From Methylobacterium sp. CB376 (GTDB lineage Bacteria; Pseudomonadota; Alphaproteobacteria; Rhizobiales; Beijerinckiaceae): 64,000 nt of DNA. The position numbers were made by a program, and so were the translations under genes. The DNA is taken from the NCBI RefSeq assembly GCF_029714205.1, contig NZ_CP121648.1, positions 4,167,001 through 4,231,000 on the forward strand, read 5' to 3'. Below, piece after piece: positions 25,999 through 34,637 of the stretch. Each line of letters starts with the position of its first letter. The first letter of the stretch is position 1. The notes under the pieces are model-generated. The model had not been told where the DNA came from and ran no database searches. It worked only from the letters and a program-made list of their open reading frames with translations.

Positions 25999-26026
25999 TT
26001 GCCACCGGCCCCGACCGTGCTACTGT
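25999..26026 (+). promoter_or_regulatory. Candidate sigma-70 promoter of crtI giving a leaderless start
   Basis: TTGCCA (25999-26004), a 16-bp spacer and TACTGT (26021-26026) fit -35/-10 elements. A transcript would begin about base 33 of 26033, at or next to the crtI ATG, and no Shine-Dalgarno sequence is seen. The promoter and leaderless start are inferred. Confidence 0.45.
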
Positions 26027-26041
26027 CAACTTATGTTGACA
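26024..26041. promoter_or_regulatory. PpsR binding palindrome overlapping the crtI start codon
   Basis: TGTCAACTTATGTTGACA matches TGT-N12-ACA and is almost the same sequence as the bchF/aerR site (15 of 18 bases). The crtI ATG (26033-26035) lies inside it, so bound PpsR would cover the -10 region and the transcription start. Confidence 0.85.
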
Positions 26042-27559
26042 CTCGATGTCGCGCCGCCGCGACACACCGCGCGGCCGCGCAAGCCCCATGCAGTGGTGAT
26101 CGGCAGCGGCTTCGGCGGGCTCGCGGCGGCCGTGCGCCTCGGCGCCCGGGGCTACCGGGTCACCGTCCTGGAGCGGCTCGGCCAGCCGGGCGGGCGCGCC
26201 CGCGTGCATCGGCAGGACGGCTTCACCTTCGATGCCGGGCCGACCATCGTCACCGCGCCCTTCCTGTTCGAGGAGCTCTGGGCGCTGTGCGGCCGGCGCC
26301 TCGACGAGGACGTCACCCTGGTGCCGATGCGGCCCTTCTACCGCATCCGCTTCCACGACGGCGCCAGCGTCGACGTGAGCGGCGACGAGGCCGCGATGCG
26401 CGCGCAGGTGGCCCGCATCGCCCCCGGCGAGGTCGAGGCCTACGGGCGCTTCATGGCGGCCTCGGAGGAGATCTGCCGGGTCGGCTTCGAGCAGCTCGGC
26501 CACGTCCCCTTCGGCGAGGCCGGGACCATGCTGCGGGTCGCGCCCGACCTCCTGCGGCTCGGCGGGCACCGCAGCGTCCACGGCCTCGTCTCGCGCTACT
26601 TCCGCGACGAGCGCCTGCGCACCGTCTTCAGCTTCCACCCGCTGCTGATCGGCGGCTCCCCCTTCCGGGCGAGCGCGATCTACTGCCTGATCGCCGCCCT
26701 CGAGCGGCGCTGGGGGGTGCATTGGGCGATGGGCGGGACCGGCCGCCTCGTCGAGGGGCTGGTGCGGCTGATCGAGGGGCAGGGCGGGCGCCTGCGCTGC
26801 CACGCCGAGGTGACGCGCATCCGCGTCGAGGGCGGCGCCGCGACCGGGGTCGACCTCGCCGACGGCACCCGCCTGCCGGCCGACATCGTGGTGTCGAACG
26901 CCGATTCGGTCGTCACCGCCCTCGACCTCCTGCCCCCGGAGGCCCGCGGCTGGCGCGAGCGGCGGCTCGCCCGCGCCTCTTCCTCGATGGGCCTGTTCGT
27001 CTGGTACTTCGGCACGCGGCGCACCTATCCGGACGTGCCCCACCACACGATCCTGCTCGGGCCGCGCTACCGGGACCTCCTCGCCGACATCTTCCGCCGC
27101 AAGGTGCTGGCCGAGGATTTCAGCCTCTACCTGCACCGGCCGACCGCCACCGATCCGGGCCTGGCCCCGCCGGGCTGCGACGCCTTCTACGTGCTCAGCC
27201 CGGTGCCGAACCTCGACGGCGGCCAGGACTGGGCGGCCCTCGCCGAACCTTATCGGCAGCGCATCGCCCGCCACCTCGAAGCGACCCTGCTGCCGGGCCT
27301 GTCGGAGGCCGTGGTCACCTCCCGGGTGACCACGCCGCGGGAGTTCCGCGACGATTTCCGCGCCTATCGCGGCTCGGCCTTCGGCCTGGAGCCGATCCTC
27401 AGCCAGAGCGCCTATTTCCGGCCGCACAACCGCAGCGACCGGGTGCGCCACCTCTACCTCGTCGGCGCCGGCACCCATCCGGGGGCGGGGCTGCCGGGCG
27501 TGCTCTCCTCCTCCAGGATCCTCGACCGGGTGGTGCCGGATGCCTCTGTCTTCGCCTGA
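26033..27559 (+). CDS. crtI: Phytoene desaturase
   Basis: A 508-residue FAD-dependent CrtI that introduces double bases into phytoene to make neurosporene/lycopene for spirilloxanthin-type carotenoids. N-terminal dinucleotide fold HAVVIGSGFGGLAAAV; the C-terminal FAD motif is LYLVGAGTHPGAGLPGVLSS. The ATG chosen lies within a PpsR palindrome; the alternative in-frame GTG at 26093 would begin right at the beta strand of the FAD fold and has no RBS. The 3' end overlaps crtB by 20 bp. Confidence 0.94.
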   Translation: MLTLDVAPPRHTARPRKPHAVVIGSGFGGLAAAVRLGARGYRVTVLERLGQPGGRARVHRQDGFTFDAGPTIVTAPFLFEELWALCGRRLDEDVTLVPMRPFYRIRFHDGASVDVSGDEAAMRAQVARIAPGEVEAYGRFMAASEEICRVGFEQLGHVPFGEAGTMLRVAPDLLRLGGHRSVHGLVSRYFRDERLRTVFSFHPLLIGGSPFRASAIYCLIAALERRWGVHWAMGGTGRLVEGLVRLIEGQGGRLRCHAEVTRIRVEGGAATGVDLADGTRLPADIVVSNADSVVTALDLLPPEARGWRERRLARASSSMGLFVWYFGTRRTYPDVPHHTILLGPRYRDLLADIFRRKVLAEDFSLYLHRPTATDPGLAPPGCDAFYVLSPVPNLDGGQDWAALAEPYRQRIARHLEATLLPGLSEAVVTSRVTTPREFRDDFRAYRGSAFGLEPILSQSAYFRPHNRSDRVRHLYLVGAGTHPGAGLPGVLSSSRILDRVVPDASVFA

Positions 27560-28595
27560 CCGGCCGCGCGCCGGCCCCGCCGACCACGCCGCCTGCCGGG
27601 CCGCCATCCGCGGCGGCTCGCGCAGCTTCTACGCCGCCTCCTGGCTGCTGCCGCGGGCCGTGCGCCGGGACGCCTACGGGCTCTACGCCTTCTGCCGCCT
27701 CTCGGACGACGCCGTCGACGGGCCGCGGGCGCGGGCGGACGCGGTCGAGCGCCTGCGCCTGCGCCTCGCCGCCGCCTGCGCGGGCCGGCCCTTCGACGAT
27801 CCGGCCGACCGGGCCCTCGCCGAGGTGCTGGACCGGCACGGCATCCCGCCGGCGCTGCCGGCCGCGCTCCTCGACGGGCTCGCCTGGGACGCGGCGGGCC
27901 GGCGCTACCGGGACCTCTCCGACCTCGTCGCCTACGCGTCCCGGGTCGCGGGGGCGGTCGGCGCCATGATGACCCTGGTGATGGGCGAGCGCTCGCCCGA
28001 GGCGCTGGCGCGGGCCTGCGACCTCGGCATCGCCATGCAATTCACCAACATCGCCCGCGACGTGGGCGAGGATGCCCGCGCCGGGCGGCTCTACCTGCCG
28101 GAGGCGTGGCTGCGCGAGGCCGGCCTCGACCCGGACGCCTTCCTGGCCCGGCCGGCCCCGAGCCCGGCGCTGGCCGCGGTGCTGACCCGGCTCCTGCGCG
28201 CCGCCGACCTCCTCTACGCCCGCTCGGAGGCGGGCATCGCCCTCCTGCCCGCGCCCTGCCGCCCGGCCGTGCGGGCGGCGCGGCTGATCTACGCCGAGAT
28301 CGGCCGCGCCGTCGAACGCAACGGGCACGATTCCGTCACCAGCCGCGCCCGTGTGGCCGGCGCCCGCAAGGGGCGGCTCCTCGCCCGCGCCGCCGCGACG
28401 CCGTCGCGGCGGGCCGCCTGCGGCCCGGCCCTCCCCGAGGCGGCCTTCCTGGTCGAGGCGGTCGCGGCGCATCCCTTCGCGCCGCCGCCCCGGGACCCGG
28501 CGTGGTGGGATCTCGGCCACAAGGCGGTGCGCCTCCTCGACCTCATCGAGGTGCTGCGCGAGCGCGAGAGCCTCGGCGACGCCGCGCCGTCGTGA
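27540..28595 (+). CDS. crtB: Phytoene synthase
   Basis: A 351-residue trans-isoprenyl diphosphate synthase (head-to-head) joining two geranylgeranyl diphosphates to phytoene. Both Asp-rich regions are present: FCRLSDDAVDG (about 52) and NIARDVGEDA (about 170). RGGSRSFYAASWLLP at the N-terminus is typical. The ATG sits within the crtI 3' end, so translation is probably coupled. The TGA overlaps the GTG of a 50-residue membrane protein. Confidence 0.94.
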   Translation: MPLSSPDRPRAGPADHAACRAAIRGGSRSFYAASWLLPRAVRRDAYGLYAFCRLSDDAVDGPRARADAVERLRLRLAAACAGRPFDDPADRALAEVLDRHGIPPALPAALLDGLAWDAAGRRYRDLSDLVAYASRVAGAVGAMMTLVMGERSPEALARACDLGIAMQFTNIARDVGEDARAGRLYLPEAWLREAGLDPDAFLARPAPSPALAAVLTRLLRAADLLYARSEAGIALLPAPCRPAVRAARLIYAEIGRAVERNGHDSVTSRARVAGARKGRLLARAAATPSRRAACGPALPEAAFLVEAVAAHPFAPPPRDPAWWDLGHKAVRLLDLIEVLRERESLGDAAPS

Positions 28596-28744
28596 GCGGG
28601 ATGCTGGTCGCCCTCCTCGACATCGCGCTGCCGTTCGGGATCGTGCTCGGCCTCGGCCTGTGGCAGCTCCGGCTGCTGCGGCGGGACCGCGCCCGCGGCG
28701 AGGAGGTCGCCCGCGCCAGCCGGGAGCGCCCGCCAGAGCCCTGA
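28592..28744 (+). CDS. Small single-helix membrane protein downstream of crtB
   Basis: Fifty codons starting at GTG 28592 (overlapping the crtB stop, GTGA) or ATG 28601. One hydrophobic segment (VALLDIALPFGIVLGLGLWQL) is followed by a basic, polar tail (RLLRRDRARGEEVARASRER). I do not recognise a family. The overlap with crtB and the membrane helix suggest a real small protein co-expressed with the carotenoid genes. Its stop codon forms the first bases of a strong hairpin. Confidence 0.6.
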   Translation: MSGMLVALLDIALPFGIVLGLGLWQLRLLRRDRARGEEVARASRERPPEP

Positions 28745-28780
28745 TCCGGGATCCGCGTGATCGCAGCGGATCCCGGATCA
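28742..28780. terminator. Strong hairpin ending the crtIB transcription unit
   Basis: A perfect 15-bp inverted repeat (TGATCCGGGATCCGC and its complement) flanks a 9-nt loop GTGATCGCA. It includes the stop codon of the small protein. There is no T tract. It also forms the left end of the dispersed repeat element. Confidence 0.6.
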
Positions 28781-28787
28781 CGCGCCT

Positions 28788-28950
28788 GCGCGGCGCCTGA
28801 GCGAGGCCGACATCCGCATGGCCGAAATCGGAGATGGCGAAGCCATCAACCGGATGACGTATGACAAGCCCGCGCGGCGCCTGAGCGAAGCCGACATCCG
28901 CATGGCCGACATCGGAGATGGCGAAGCCATCAACCGGATGTCGCATGACC
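28788..28950 (+). repeat. Dispersed intergenic repeat, two tandem copies of about 84 bp
   Basis: Copy 1 begins at 28788 and copy 2 at 28872, each opening GCGCGGCGCCTGAGCGA. They differ by a few substitutions. One frame is open and would read RRLSEADIRMADIGDGEAI, but there is no RBS and no in-frame end typical of a gene. The same family occurs inverted at 62363-62513, also beside a long hairpin. The rest of the 28745-29142 gap (28951-29142) shows only the upstream region of the next gene. Confidence 0.8.
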
Positions 28951-29142
28951 CGTCGTCCTTGCCTCGGGCTGGACTTCGGGTCGCCCAGATCCTGGCGGGT
29001 CTGGTCCGGTCTCGTCGCGGTGCGGCGCCGAGATCGACGCACCGTCGATGGGATTTTGCGGGATCGAGTCCGGTCCGGGCGGCTTGCCAGCGGGCGCGAA
29101 CTCGGCCCGTATGGGCGCGACGCATCCTGCCCCGGAGAGGAC

Positions 29143-30426
29143 ATGCCGCTCGACCCCGCCCTGCGCGACCGGATCATCGCCTCGGTCGAGGCGGGTTTCC
29201 CCGACCAGATCGCCCACACCCAGGCGCTGGTGCGCTTCCCCTCGACCCGCGGCCAGGAGCAGGCGATCCAGGATTTCGTGTTCCGCGCCTTCCGGGCGCG
29301 CGGCCTCGCCATGGACCGCTTCGCCATGGACCGGGCGGCGATCGAGGACCATCCGGGCGGCTCGAAATTCGCGCCCGACCACTCGGAGGCGCCGATCGTC
29401 GTCGGCATCCACCGGCCGCGGGCGGAGACCGGGCGCTCCCTGATCCTGCAGGCCCACGTGGACGTGGTGCCGCCCGGCCCGATCGACCTGTGGACCCACC
29501 CGCCCTTCGAGCCGGTGATCGAGGGGGATTGGCTCTACGGCCGCGGCGGCGCCGACATGAAGGCGGGCCACGCCGCCAACCTGTTCGTGCTCGACGCGCT
29601 CACCCGGATCGGCCTGCAGCCCGCCGCCACCGTGACGCTGCAATCGGTCGTGGAGGAGGAATCGACCGGCAACGGGGCCCTGATGACCCACCTGCGCGGC
29701 TACCGCGCCGAGGCGGTGCTGATTCCCGAGCCCGAGGAGGAGATGCTGGTGCGCGCCAATACGGGCGTGCTCTGGTTCCAGGTCGAGGTGCGGGGCCGCC
29801 CGGTCCACGTGCGCGAGATGGGGACGGGCGCCAACGCGATCGACGCCGCCTACCGGGTGATCGGGGCGCTGCGGCGGCTGGAGGAGAGCTGGAACGCCCG
29901 CAAGGCCGGCCGCCGCCACTTCGAGGGGGAGGCGCACCCGATCAACCTCAATGTCGGCCGGATAGAGGGCGGCGACTGGGCCTCCTCGGTGCCGGCCTGG
30001 TGCCGGATCGACTGCCGCATCGCGATCTATCCGGGCGTGGGCGCCGAGGAGGCGGCCCGCGAGATCGAGGCGGCGGTGCACGCCTTCGCCCTGGCCGACC
30101 CGTTCCTGTCGAACGCGCCCCCGCGCGTGACCTTCAACGGCTTCTTCGCGGAGGGCTACGAGCTCGCCGAGGGCTCGGAGGCGGAGGCCGTGCTCGCCTG
30201 GGCCCACGAGGCGGCGACGGGGCGCGCCCTGCGCAGCTTCATGACGGCCGGCTACCTCGACACCCGCGTGCACGCCCTCTACGACCGCGTGCCGGCGCTC
30301 TGCTACGGCCCGATCAGCGAGAACATCCACGGCTTCGACGAGCGGGTGAGCCTCGCCTCGCTCAAGCGCATCACCATCGCCATGGCCCTGTTCGTGGCGG
30401 AATGGTGCGGGGTCGAGCCGGTGTGA
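29143..30426 (+). CDS. M20 family metallopeptidase/deacylase (ArgE/DapE-like)
   Basis: A 427-residue cytoplasmic amidohydrolase with di-zinc motifs LQAHVDVVPPG (His, Asp), GRGGADMKAGHAA, VVEEESTGNGAL (catalytic Glu pair) and a C-terminal metal His in GPISENIHGFDE. Members deacylate amino acids or dipeptides; the substrate is not predictable here (acetylornithine, succinyl-diaminopimelate, formyl and N-acyl amino acids are all possible). The ATG follows GGAGAGG. It stands alone and converges on the transketolase gene. Confidence 0.85.
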   Translation: MPLDPALRDRIIASVEAGFPDQIAHTQALVRFPSTRGQEQAIQDFVFRAFRARGLAMDRFAMDRAAIEDHPGGSKFAPDHSEAPIVVGIHRPRAETGRSLILQAHVDVVPPGPIDLWTHPPFEPVIEGDWLYGRGGADMKAGHAANLFVLDALTRIGLQPAATVTLQSVVEEESTGNGALMTHLRGYRAEAVLIPEPEEEMLVRANTGVLWFQVEVRGRPVHVREMGTGANAIDAAYRVIGALRRLEESWNARKAGRRHFEGEAHPINLNVGRIEGGDWASSVPAWCRIDCRIAIYPGVGAEEAAREIEAAVHAFALADPFLSNAPPRVTFNGFFAEGYELAEGSEAEAVLAWAHEAATGRALRSFMTAGYLDTRVHALYDRVPALCYGPISENIHGFDERVSLASLKRITIAMALFVAEWCGVEPV

Positions 30427-30476
30427 GTTCTGCTCGCCGGTGGATGATGGAGGAGGCGGCGTCCTGGTGCTGGAGG

Positions 30477-30496
30477 GGCCCGGCGCGAGCCGGGCC
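30477..30496. terminator. Bidirectional terminator-like hairpin
   Basis: GGCCCGGC-GCGA-GCCGGGCC is a perfect 8-bp stem with a tetraloop, in the 192-bp gap between the convergent M20 peptidase and transketolase genes. Only TT follows, so it is a weak intrinsic terminator. Confidence 0.5.
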
Positions 30497-30618
30497 TTCG
30501 AGCAGGCCAGATCCTGCGCGGTGGCGCGCGGGCGGAACACCGTGACCAGTCGCAAAGTCCTGCAACAGGTGCCGAGTCTGGGGCGTCGAGGGCGCCTGAG
30601 CCGACGCGGCGCCGGCGC

Positions 30619-32706
30619 TCACCCCTTCGCGCGCGCGAGCCCCTTCGCGCGCGCGAGCTGCGCCCGGGCCGCCTCCAGCACCTTGGCGGAGGTGAAGCCG
30701 AACTTGGTCTGCAGGTCCTTGATCGGCGCCGAGGAGCCGAAGGTGTGCATGCCGAGGATCGTGCCGGCGCTGCCCGCGTAGCGGTCCCAGCCGATCACCG
30801 AGCCCTGCTCCACCACCACGCGCGCCGTCACGGCGGGCGGCAGCACGCTCTCCCGATAGGCGGCGTCCTGCTGCTCGAACAGCTCCCAGGACGGCATCGA
30901 CACCACCCGCGCCCGCACGCCCTCGCCCCGCAGGGTCTCGTAGGCGCCCAGGCAGAGCTGCACCTCGCTGCCCGTGCCGATCAGGATCAGCTCGGGCGTG
31001 CCCTCGCCGCCGGCCAGCACGTAGGCGCCCCTGGCGAGCCCCGAGGCGGGCGCGCAGGTGGCGCGGTCGAAGGTCGGCAGCGGCTGGCGGCTCAGCGCCA
31101 GCACGGCCGGCTGGTGCCTGAGGCCCATGATCACCCGGTAGGCCTCCGCCACCTCGTTGGCGTCCGCCGGCCGCAGCGTGATCAGGCCGGGGATCGACCG
31201 CAGGGACAGGAGGTGCTCCACCGGCTGGTGGGTCGGGCCGTCCTCGCCGACGCCGATCGAATCGTGCGTGAAGACGTGGAAGACCGGCAGCTCCATCAGC
31301 GCCGCGAGGCGGATCGGCGGCCGCATGTAGTCGGAGAAGACCAGGAAGGTCGCCCCGTAGGCGCGCAGGCCCACGAGGCCGAGCCCGTTCACGATCGACC
31401 CCATGGCGTGCTCGCGCACCCCGAAATGGATGTTGCGCCCGCCGGGCGTGAACGGCCCGAGCGCCTCCTCGCCCTCGATCCTGGTCTTGTTCGAGGGGGC
31501 GAGGTCGGCCGAGCCCCCGAGCAGCCACGGCACCTTGGCGGCGATGGCGTTCAGCACCTTGCCGGAGGATTCGCGGGTGGCGAGGCCCTTGGCGTCGGCC
31601 GGGAAGTGCGGGATCGCCGCGTCCCAGCCCGCCGGCAGCTCGCCCGACAGGAAGGAGGAGACCGCGCCGGCGAGGTCCGCGTCGGAGGCGCGCACCTCCT
31701 CCATCAGCTCCTGCCACTCGGAAAAGAGCGCCGCGCCGCGGGCGCCGATCCCCTGGCGGAAATTCTCGTAGACGCCGTCCGGCACCAGGAACTCGGCATC
31801 CTCCGGCCAGCCGAGGAAGCGCTTGGCGCCCCGGATCTCCTCCACCCCGAGCGCGTCCGAATGCGCCTTGGAGGTGCCCTGCTTGGTCGGCGCGCCGTAG
31901 CCGATGACCGAGTTGACGATGATCAGGGTCGGCCGGTCCTGCGATTGCAGGAAGGTCTCGATCGCGCCGGCGAGCGCGGGCACGTCGTTCGCGTCGGCGA
32001 CGCGCAGCACCTGCCAGCCATAGGCCAGGAAGCGGGTCGCCACCTCCTCGCTGAAGGCGAGGTCGGTGTGGCCCTCGATCGTGACCGTGTTGGAATCGTA
32101 GATCCAGCACAGGTTGGCGAGGCGCAGGTGGCCGGCGATCGAGGCGGCCTCGGACGCGACGCCCTCCATCAGGTCGCCGTCGCTGCAAAGGGCGTAGACG
32201 TTGAAGTCGAACACCGCCCGCTCGCCGAACGGGAAGCGCTCGTTGAGGAAGCGGGCCCCCATCGCCATGCCGACCGAGTTCGCCACCCCCTGGCCGAGCG
32301 GCCCGGTGGTGACCTCGACGCCGGTGGTGAAGTGGTACTCCGGGTGGCCGGGCGTGCGGCTGTCGAGCTGGCGGAAGCGCTTGATGTCGTCGAGGCTCAC
32401 GGCGGGCTCGTCGGCGCCGTCCTTCTGCGCGACGCCCGCGAGGTGGAGCAGGCTGTAGAGCAGCATCGAGGCGTGGCCGACCGAGAGCACGAAGCGGTCG
32501 CGGTTCGGCCAGGTCGGGTGCGCCGGATCGTAGCGCAGGTAGCGGTTCCAGAGCGTGAAGGCGACGGGCGCGAGCGCCATCGGGGCGCCGGCATGGCCGG
32601 AATTCGCCTTCTGCACGGCATCCATCGTCAGCGTGCGGATCGTGTCGATGCTGCGCTGGTCGATCGCGCTGATACCGGCCTTCGCGGCGGTCTCGGCTGC
32701 ACTCAT
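30619..32706 (-). CDS. tkt: Transketolase
   Basis: A 695-residue thiamine-diphosphate enzyme transferring two-carbon ketol units in the pentose phosphate and Calvin cycles. Seen: RTLTMDAVQKANSGHAGAPM, the TPP motif region (ALCSDGDLMEGVASEAASIAG), THDSIGVGEDGPTHQPVEHL, and the C-terminal domain FGFTSAKVLEAARAQL. The protein ends in a duplicated hexapeptide (LARAKG twice) caused by an 18-bp tandem repeat. It is monocistronic, converging with the M20 gene and lying 17 bp after the GH15 gene on the same strand. Confidence 0.95.
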   Translation of the reverse strand: MSAAETAAKAGISAIDQRSIDTIRTLTMDAVQKANSGHAGAPMALAPVAFTLWNRYLRYDPAHPTWPNRDRFVLSVGHASMLLYSLLHLAGVAQKDGADEPAVSLDDIKRFRQLDSRTPGHPEYHFTTGVEVTTGPLGQGVANSVGMAMGARFLNERFPFGERAVFDFNVYALCSDGDLMEGVASEAASIAGHLRLANLCWIYDSNTVTIEGHTDLAFSEEVATRFLAYGWQVLRVADANDVPALAGAIETFLQSQDRPTLIIVNSVIGYGAPTKQGTSKAHSDALGVEEIRGAKRFLGWPEDAEFLVPDGVYENFRQGIGARGAALFSEWQELMEEVRASDADLAGAVSSFLSGELPAGWDAAIPHFPADAKGLATRESSGKVLNAIAAKVPWLLGGSADLAPSNKTRIEGEEALGPFTPGGRNIHFGVREHAMGSIVNGLGLVGLRAYGATFLVFSDYMRPPIRLAALMELPVFHVFTHDSIGVGEDGPTHQPVEHLLSLRSIPGLITLRPADANEVAEAYRVIMGLRHQPAVLALSRQPLPTFDRATCAPASGLARGAYVLAGGEGTPELILIGTGSEVQLCLGAYETLRGEGVRARVVSMPSWELFEQQDAAYRESVLPPAVTARVVVEQGSVIGWDRYAGSAGTILGMHTFGSSAPIKDLQTKFGFTSAKVLEAARAQLARAKGLARAKG

Positions 32707-32723
32707 CTCGGACCTCGTCGGGT

Positions 32724-34565
32724 TCAGGTGCGGGCGGTCGCGCCGGCAGCGCCGCGCCCCTCGTCGTCGCTGCGCTCCATAGCGGGTCCGACCGCGCGAC
32801 TGAAGTTCAGAAGTGTGTTGACCAGGGCGACGTGGCTGAAGGCCTGCGGGAAGTTGCCGACTTGGCGCTTGGCGACCGGGTCGTACTCCTCGGCGAGCAG
32901 CCCCACGTCGTTGCAGGCGGCGAGGAGCCGCTCGATCATCGCCCGGGCCTCCGCGCAGCGCCCGAGGCGGATCAGGTTGTCCGCGTACCAGAAGCTGCAG
33001 GGCAGGAAGGCACCCTCGCCGGCCGGGAGGCCGTCCGTGGTCTGGTTCTCGGTGTCGTAGCGCAGGATGAAGCCGTCGCGCATCAGGTCGCGGCCGATCG
33101 CCTCGACGGTGCCGACCACCCGCGGGTCGTGGTGGGGCAGGAAGCCCACATGGGCGATCAGGAGCAGGCTCGCGTCGAGGCGCTTGGAGCCGTAGGATTG
33201 CACGAAGCTGTTGAGCTCCGGGTCGAAGCCCCTCTCGCAGACCTGCGCGTGGATGCGCGCGCGCACGTCGCGCCAGCGCGCCACGGTGGCATCCCCGGCG
33301 CCGTCCCCGTTCAGCCGCTCGTAGAACCGCACTGCCCGGTCGAAGGCCACCCAGGCCATCACCTTCGAGTGCACGAAGTGGCGCCGCCCGCCCCGAACCT
33401 CCCAGATGCCCTCGTCCGGCTCGGTCCAGACCTTCTCCAGGTGGGCCAGGAGGGCGAGGCCGACCCGCACGCCGTTATCGTCCCCCTCCATGCCGCGCTC
33501 CTCGGCCTGGTAGAGCGCGTCGAAGATCTCGCCGTAGACGTCGAGCTGGAATTGCTGCGAGGCGGCGTTGCCGATGCGCACCGGCCGCGAGCCCTCGTAG
33601 CCCGGCAGCCAGTCGATCTCGATCTCGGGCAAGAGCCGCTCCCCGGCGATGCCGTAGAGGATGCGGGCCTGTTCCGGGCTGCCCGCGACCGCGCGCAGGA
33701 GCCAGTCGCGCCACGCCCGCGCCTCGTCGAGGTAGCCCGCATCCACCAGGGCGAGGAGCGTGAAGGTCGAATCCCGCAGCCAGCAGTACCGGTAATCCCA
33801 GTTGCGCACCCCGCCGAGCGCCTCCGGCAGGGAGGTGGTCGGCGCCGCCACGATCCCGCCCGTGGGCGCGTAGATCAGCGCCTTGAGAGTGAGGAGCGAG
33901 CGCAGCAGGATGTCGTCCCAGGGCGTGCCGCCCTGGCAGCGGCTCGACCAGGAGCGCCAGGCGTCGGTGGTGCGGCGCAGGACCTTGCGCGGCTCGATCG
34001 GGGCGGGGTCGTCCTCGGCGGAGGGGGCGTAGCTCAGCACGAAGGACAGGCACTCCCCCTGCGCGAGGGTGAAGTCCGAGACGGTGCTGCGCCCGACGCC
34101 CCGCAGGGGCGCCTTCGTGCGCAGCACGACCTTGTGCGGGCCGACGATCGCCCGCAGGTCGTCGTGCTCGTTGCGCGAGACCCAGGGCACCGCCGAGCCG
34201 TAATCGAAGCGCACCACGAATTCCATGCGGACCGGGACCGACCCGCTCACCCCCTCGACGAGGCGCACGAGGTGGAGCCCGTCGTCGCTCGGCATGTAGT
34301 CGGTGACGCGGATCGTGCCGGCCTCGGTCTCGTGCGTGGTCTCCAGCACCAGGGTGCCAGGCCTGTAGCAGCGGGTGACGCGGGTCGCCGGGCCGGCCGG
34401 GGCGATGCGCCAATGGCCGTGCTCGGCCGTGCCGAGGAGGGCGGCGAAGCAGGCGGGCGCGTCGAAGCGAGGCCAGCACAGCCAGTCGATGCTGCCGTCG
34501 CGGCCGATCAGGGCCGCGCTGCGCCCGTCGCCCACCAGGGCGTAATCCTCGATCCGCGATGCCAT
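32724..34565 (-). CDS. Glycoside hydrolase family 15 protein (glucoamylase/trehalase-like)
   Basis: A 613-residue protein with an N-terminal beta domain (IEDYALVGDGRSAALIGRDGSIDWLCWPRFD) and an (alpha/alpha)6 barrel. Characteristic GH15 segments are GGVRNWDYRYCWLRDSTFTL (the Asp/Arg active-site loop) and a late GEGAFLPCSFWYADNL. In bacteria such proteins are often trehalases or glucan hydrolases; substrate unknown. No signal peptide, so cytoplasmic. It may be co-transcribed with tkt (17-bp gap). Confidence 0.85.
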   Translation of the reverse strand: MASRIEDYALVGDGRSAALIGRDGSIDWLCWPRFDAPACFAALLGTAEHGHWRIAPAGPATRVTRCYRPGTLVLETTHETEAGTIRVTDYMPSDDGLHLVRLVEGVSGSVPVRMEFVVRFDYGSAVPWVSRNEHDDLRAIVGPHKVVLRTKAPLRGVGRSTVSDFTLAQGECLSFVLSYAPSAEDDPAPIEPRKVLRRTTDAWRSWSSRCQGGTPWDDILLRSLLTLKALIYAPTGGIVAAPTTSLPEALGGVRNWDYRYCWLRDSTFTLLALVDAGYLDEARAWRDWLLRAVAGSPEQARILYGIAGERLLPEIEIDWLPGYEGSRPVRIGNAASQQFQLDVYGEIFDALYQAEERGMEGDDNGVRVGLALLAHLEKVWTEPDEGIWEVRGGRRHFVHSKVMAWVAFDRAVRFYERLNGDGAGDATVARWRDVRARIHAQVCERGFDPELNSFVQSYGSKRLDASLLLIAHVGFLPHHDPRVVGTVEAIGRDLMRDGFILRYDTENQTTDGLPAGEGAFLPCSFWYADNLIRLGRCAEARAMIERLLAACNDVGLLAEEYDPVAKRQVGNFPQAFSHVALVNTLLNFSRAVGPAMERSDDEGRGAAGATART

Positions 34566-34637
34566 GCTCGACCCTGCGGCACTCTCCCGTCCCGGGAGAT
34601 AGCGGAACGGGTTCGCCGGTCCAGCCGCGGCGCCGGG

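Noticed and set aside
28788-28950. The repeat reading RRLSEADIRMADIGDGEA as a possible small protein
   Set aside because: The second locus has the frame interrupted and diverged, with no start signal; it behaves as intergenic repeat DNA.
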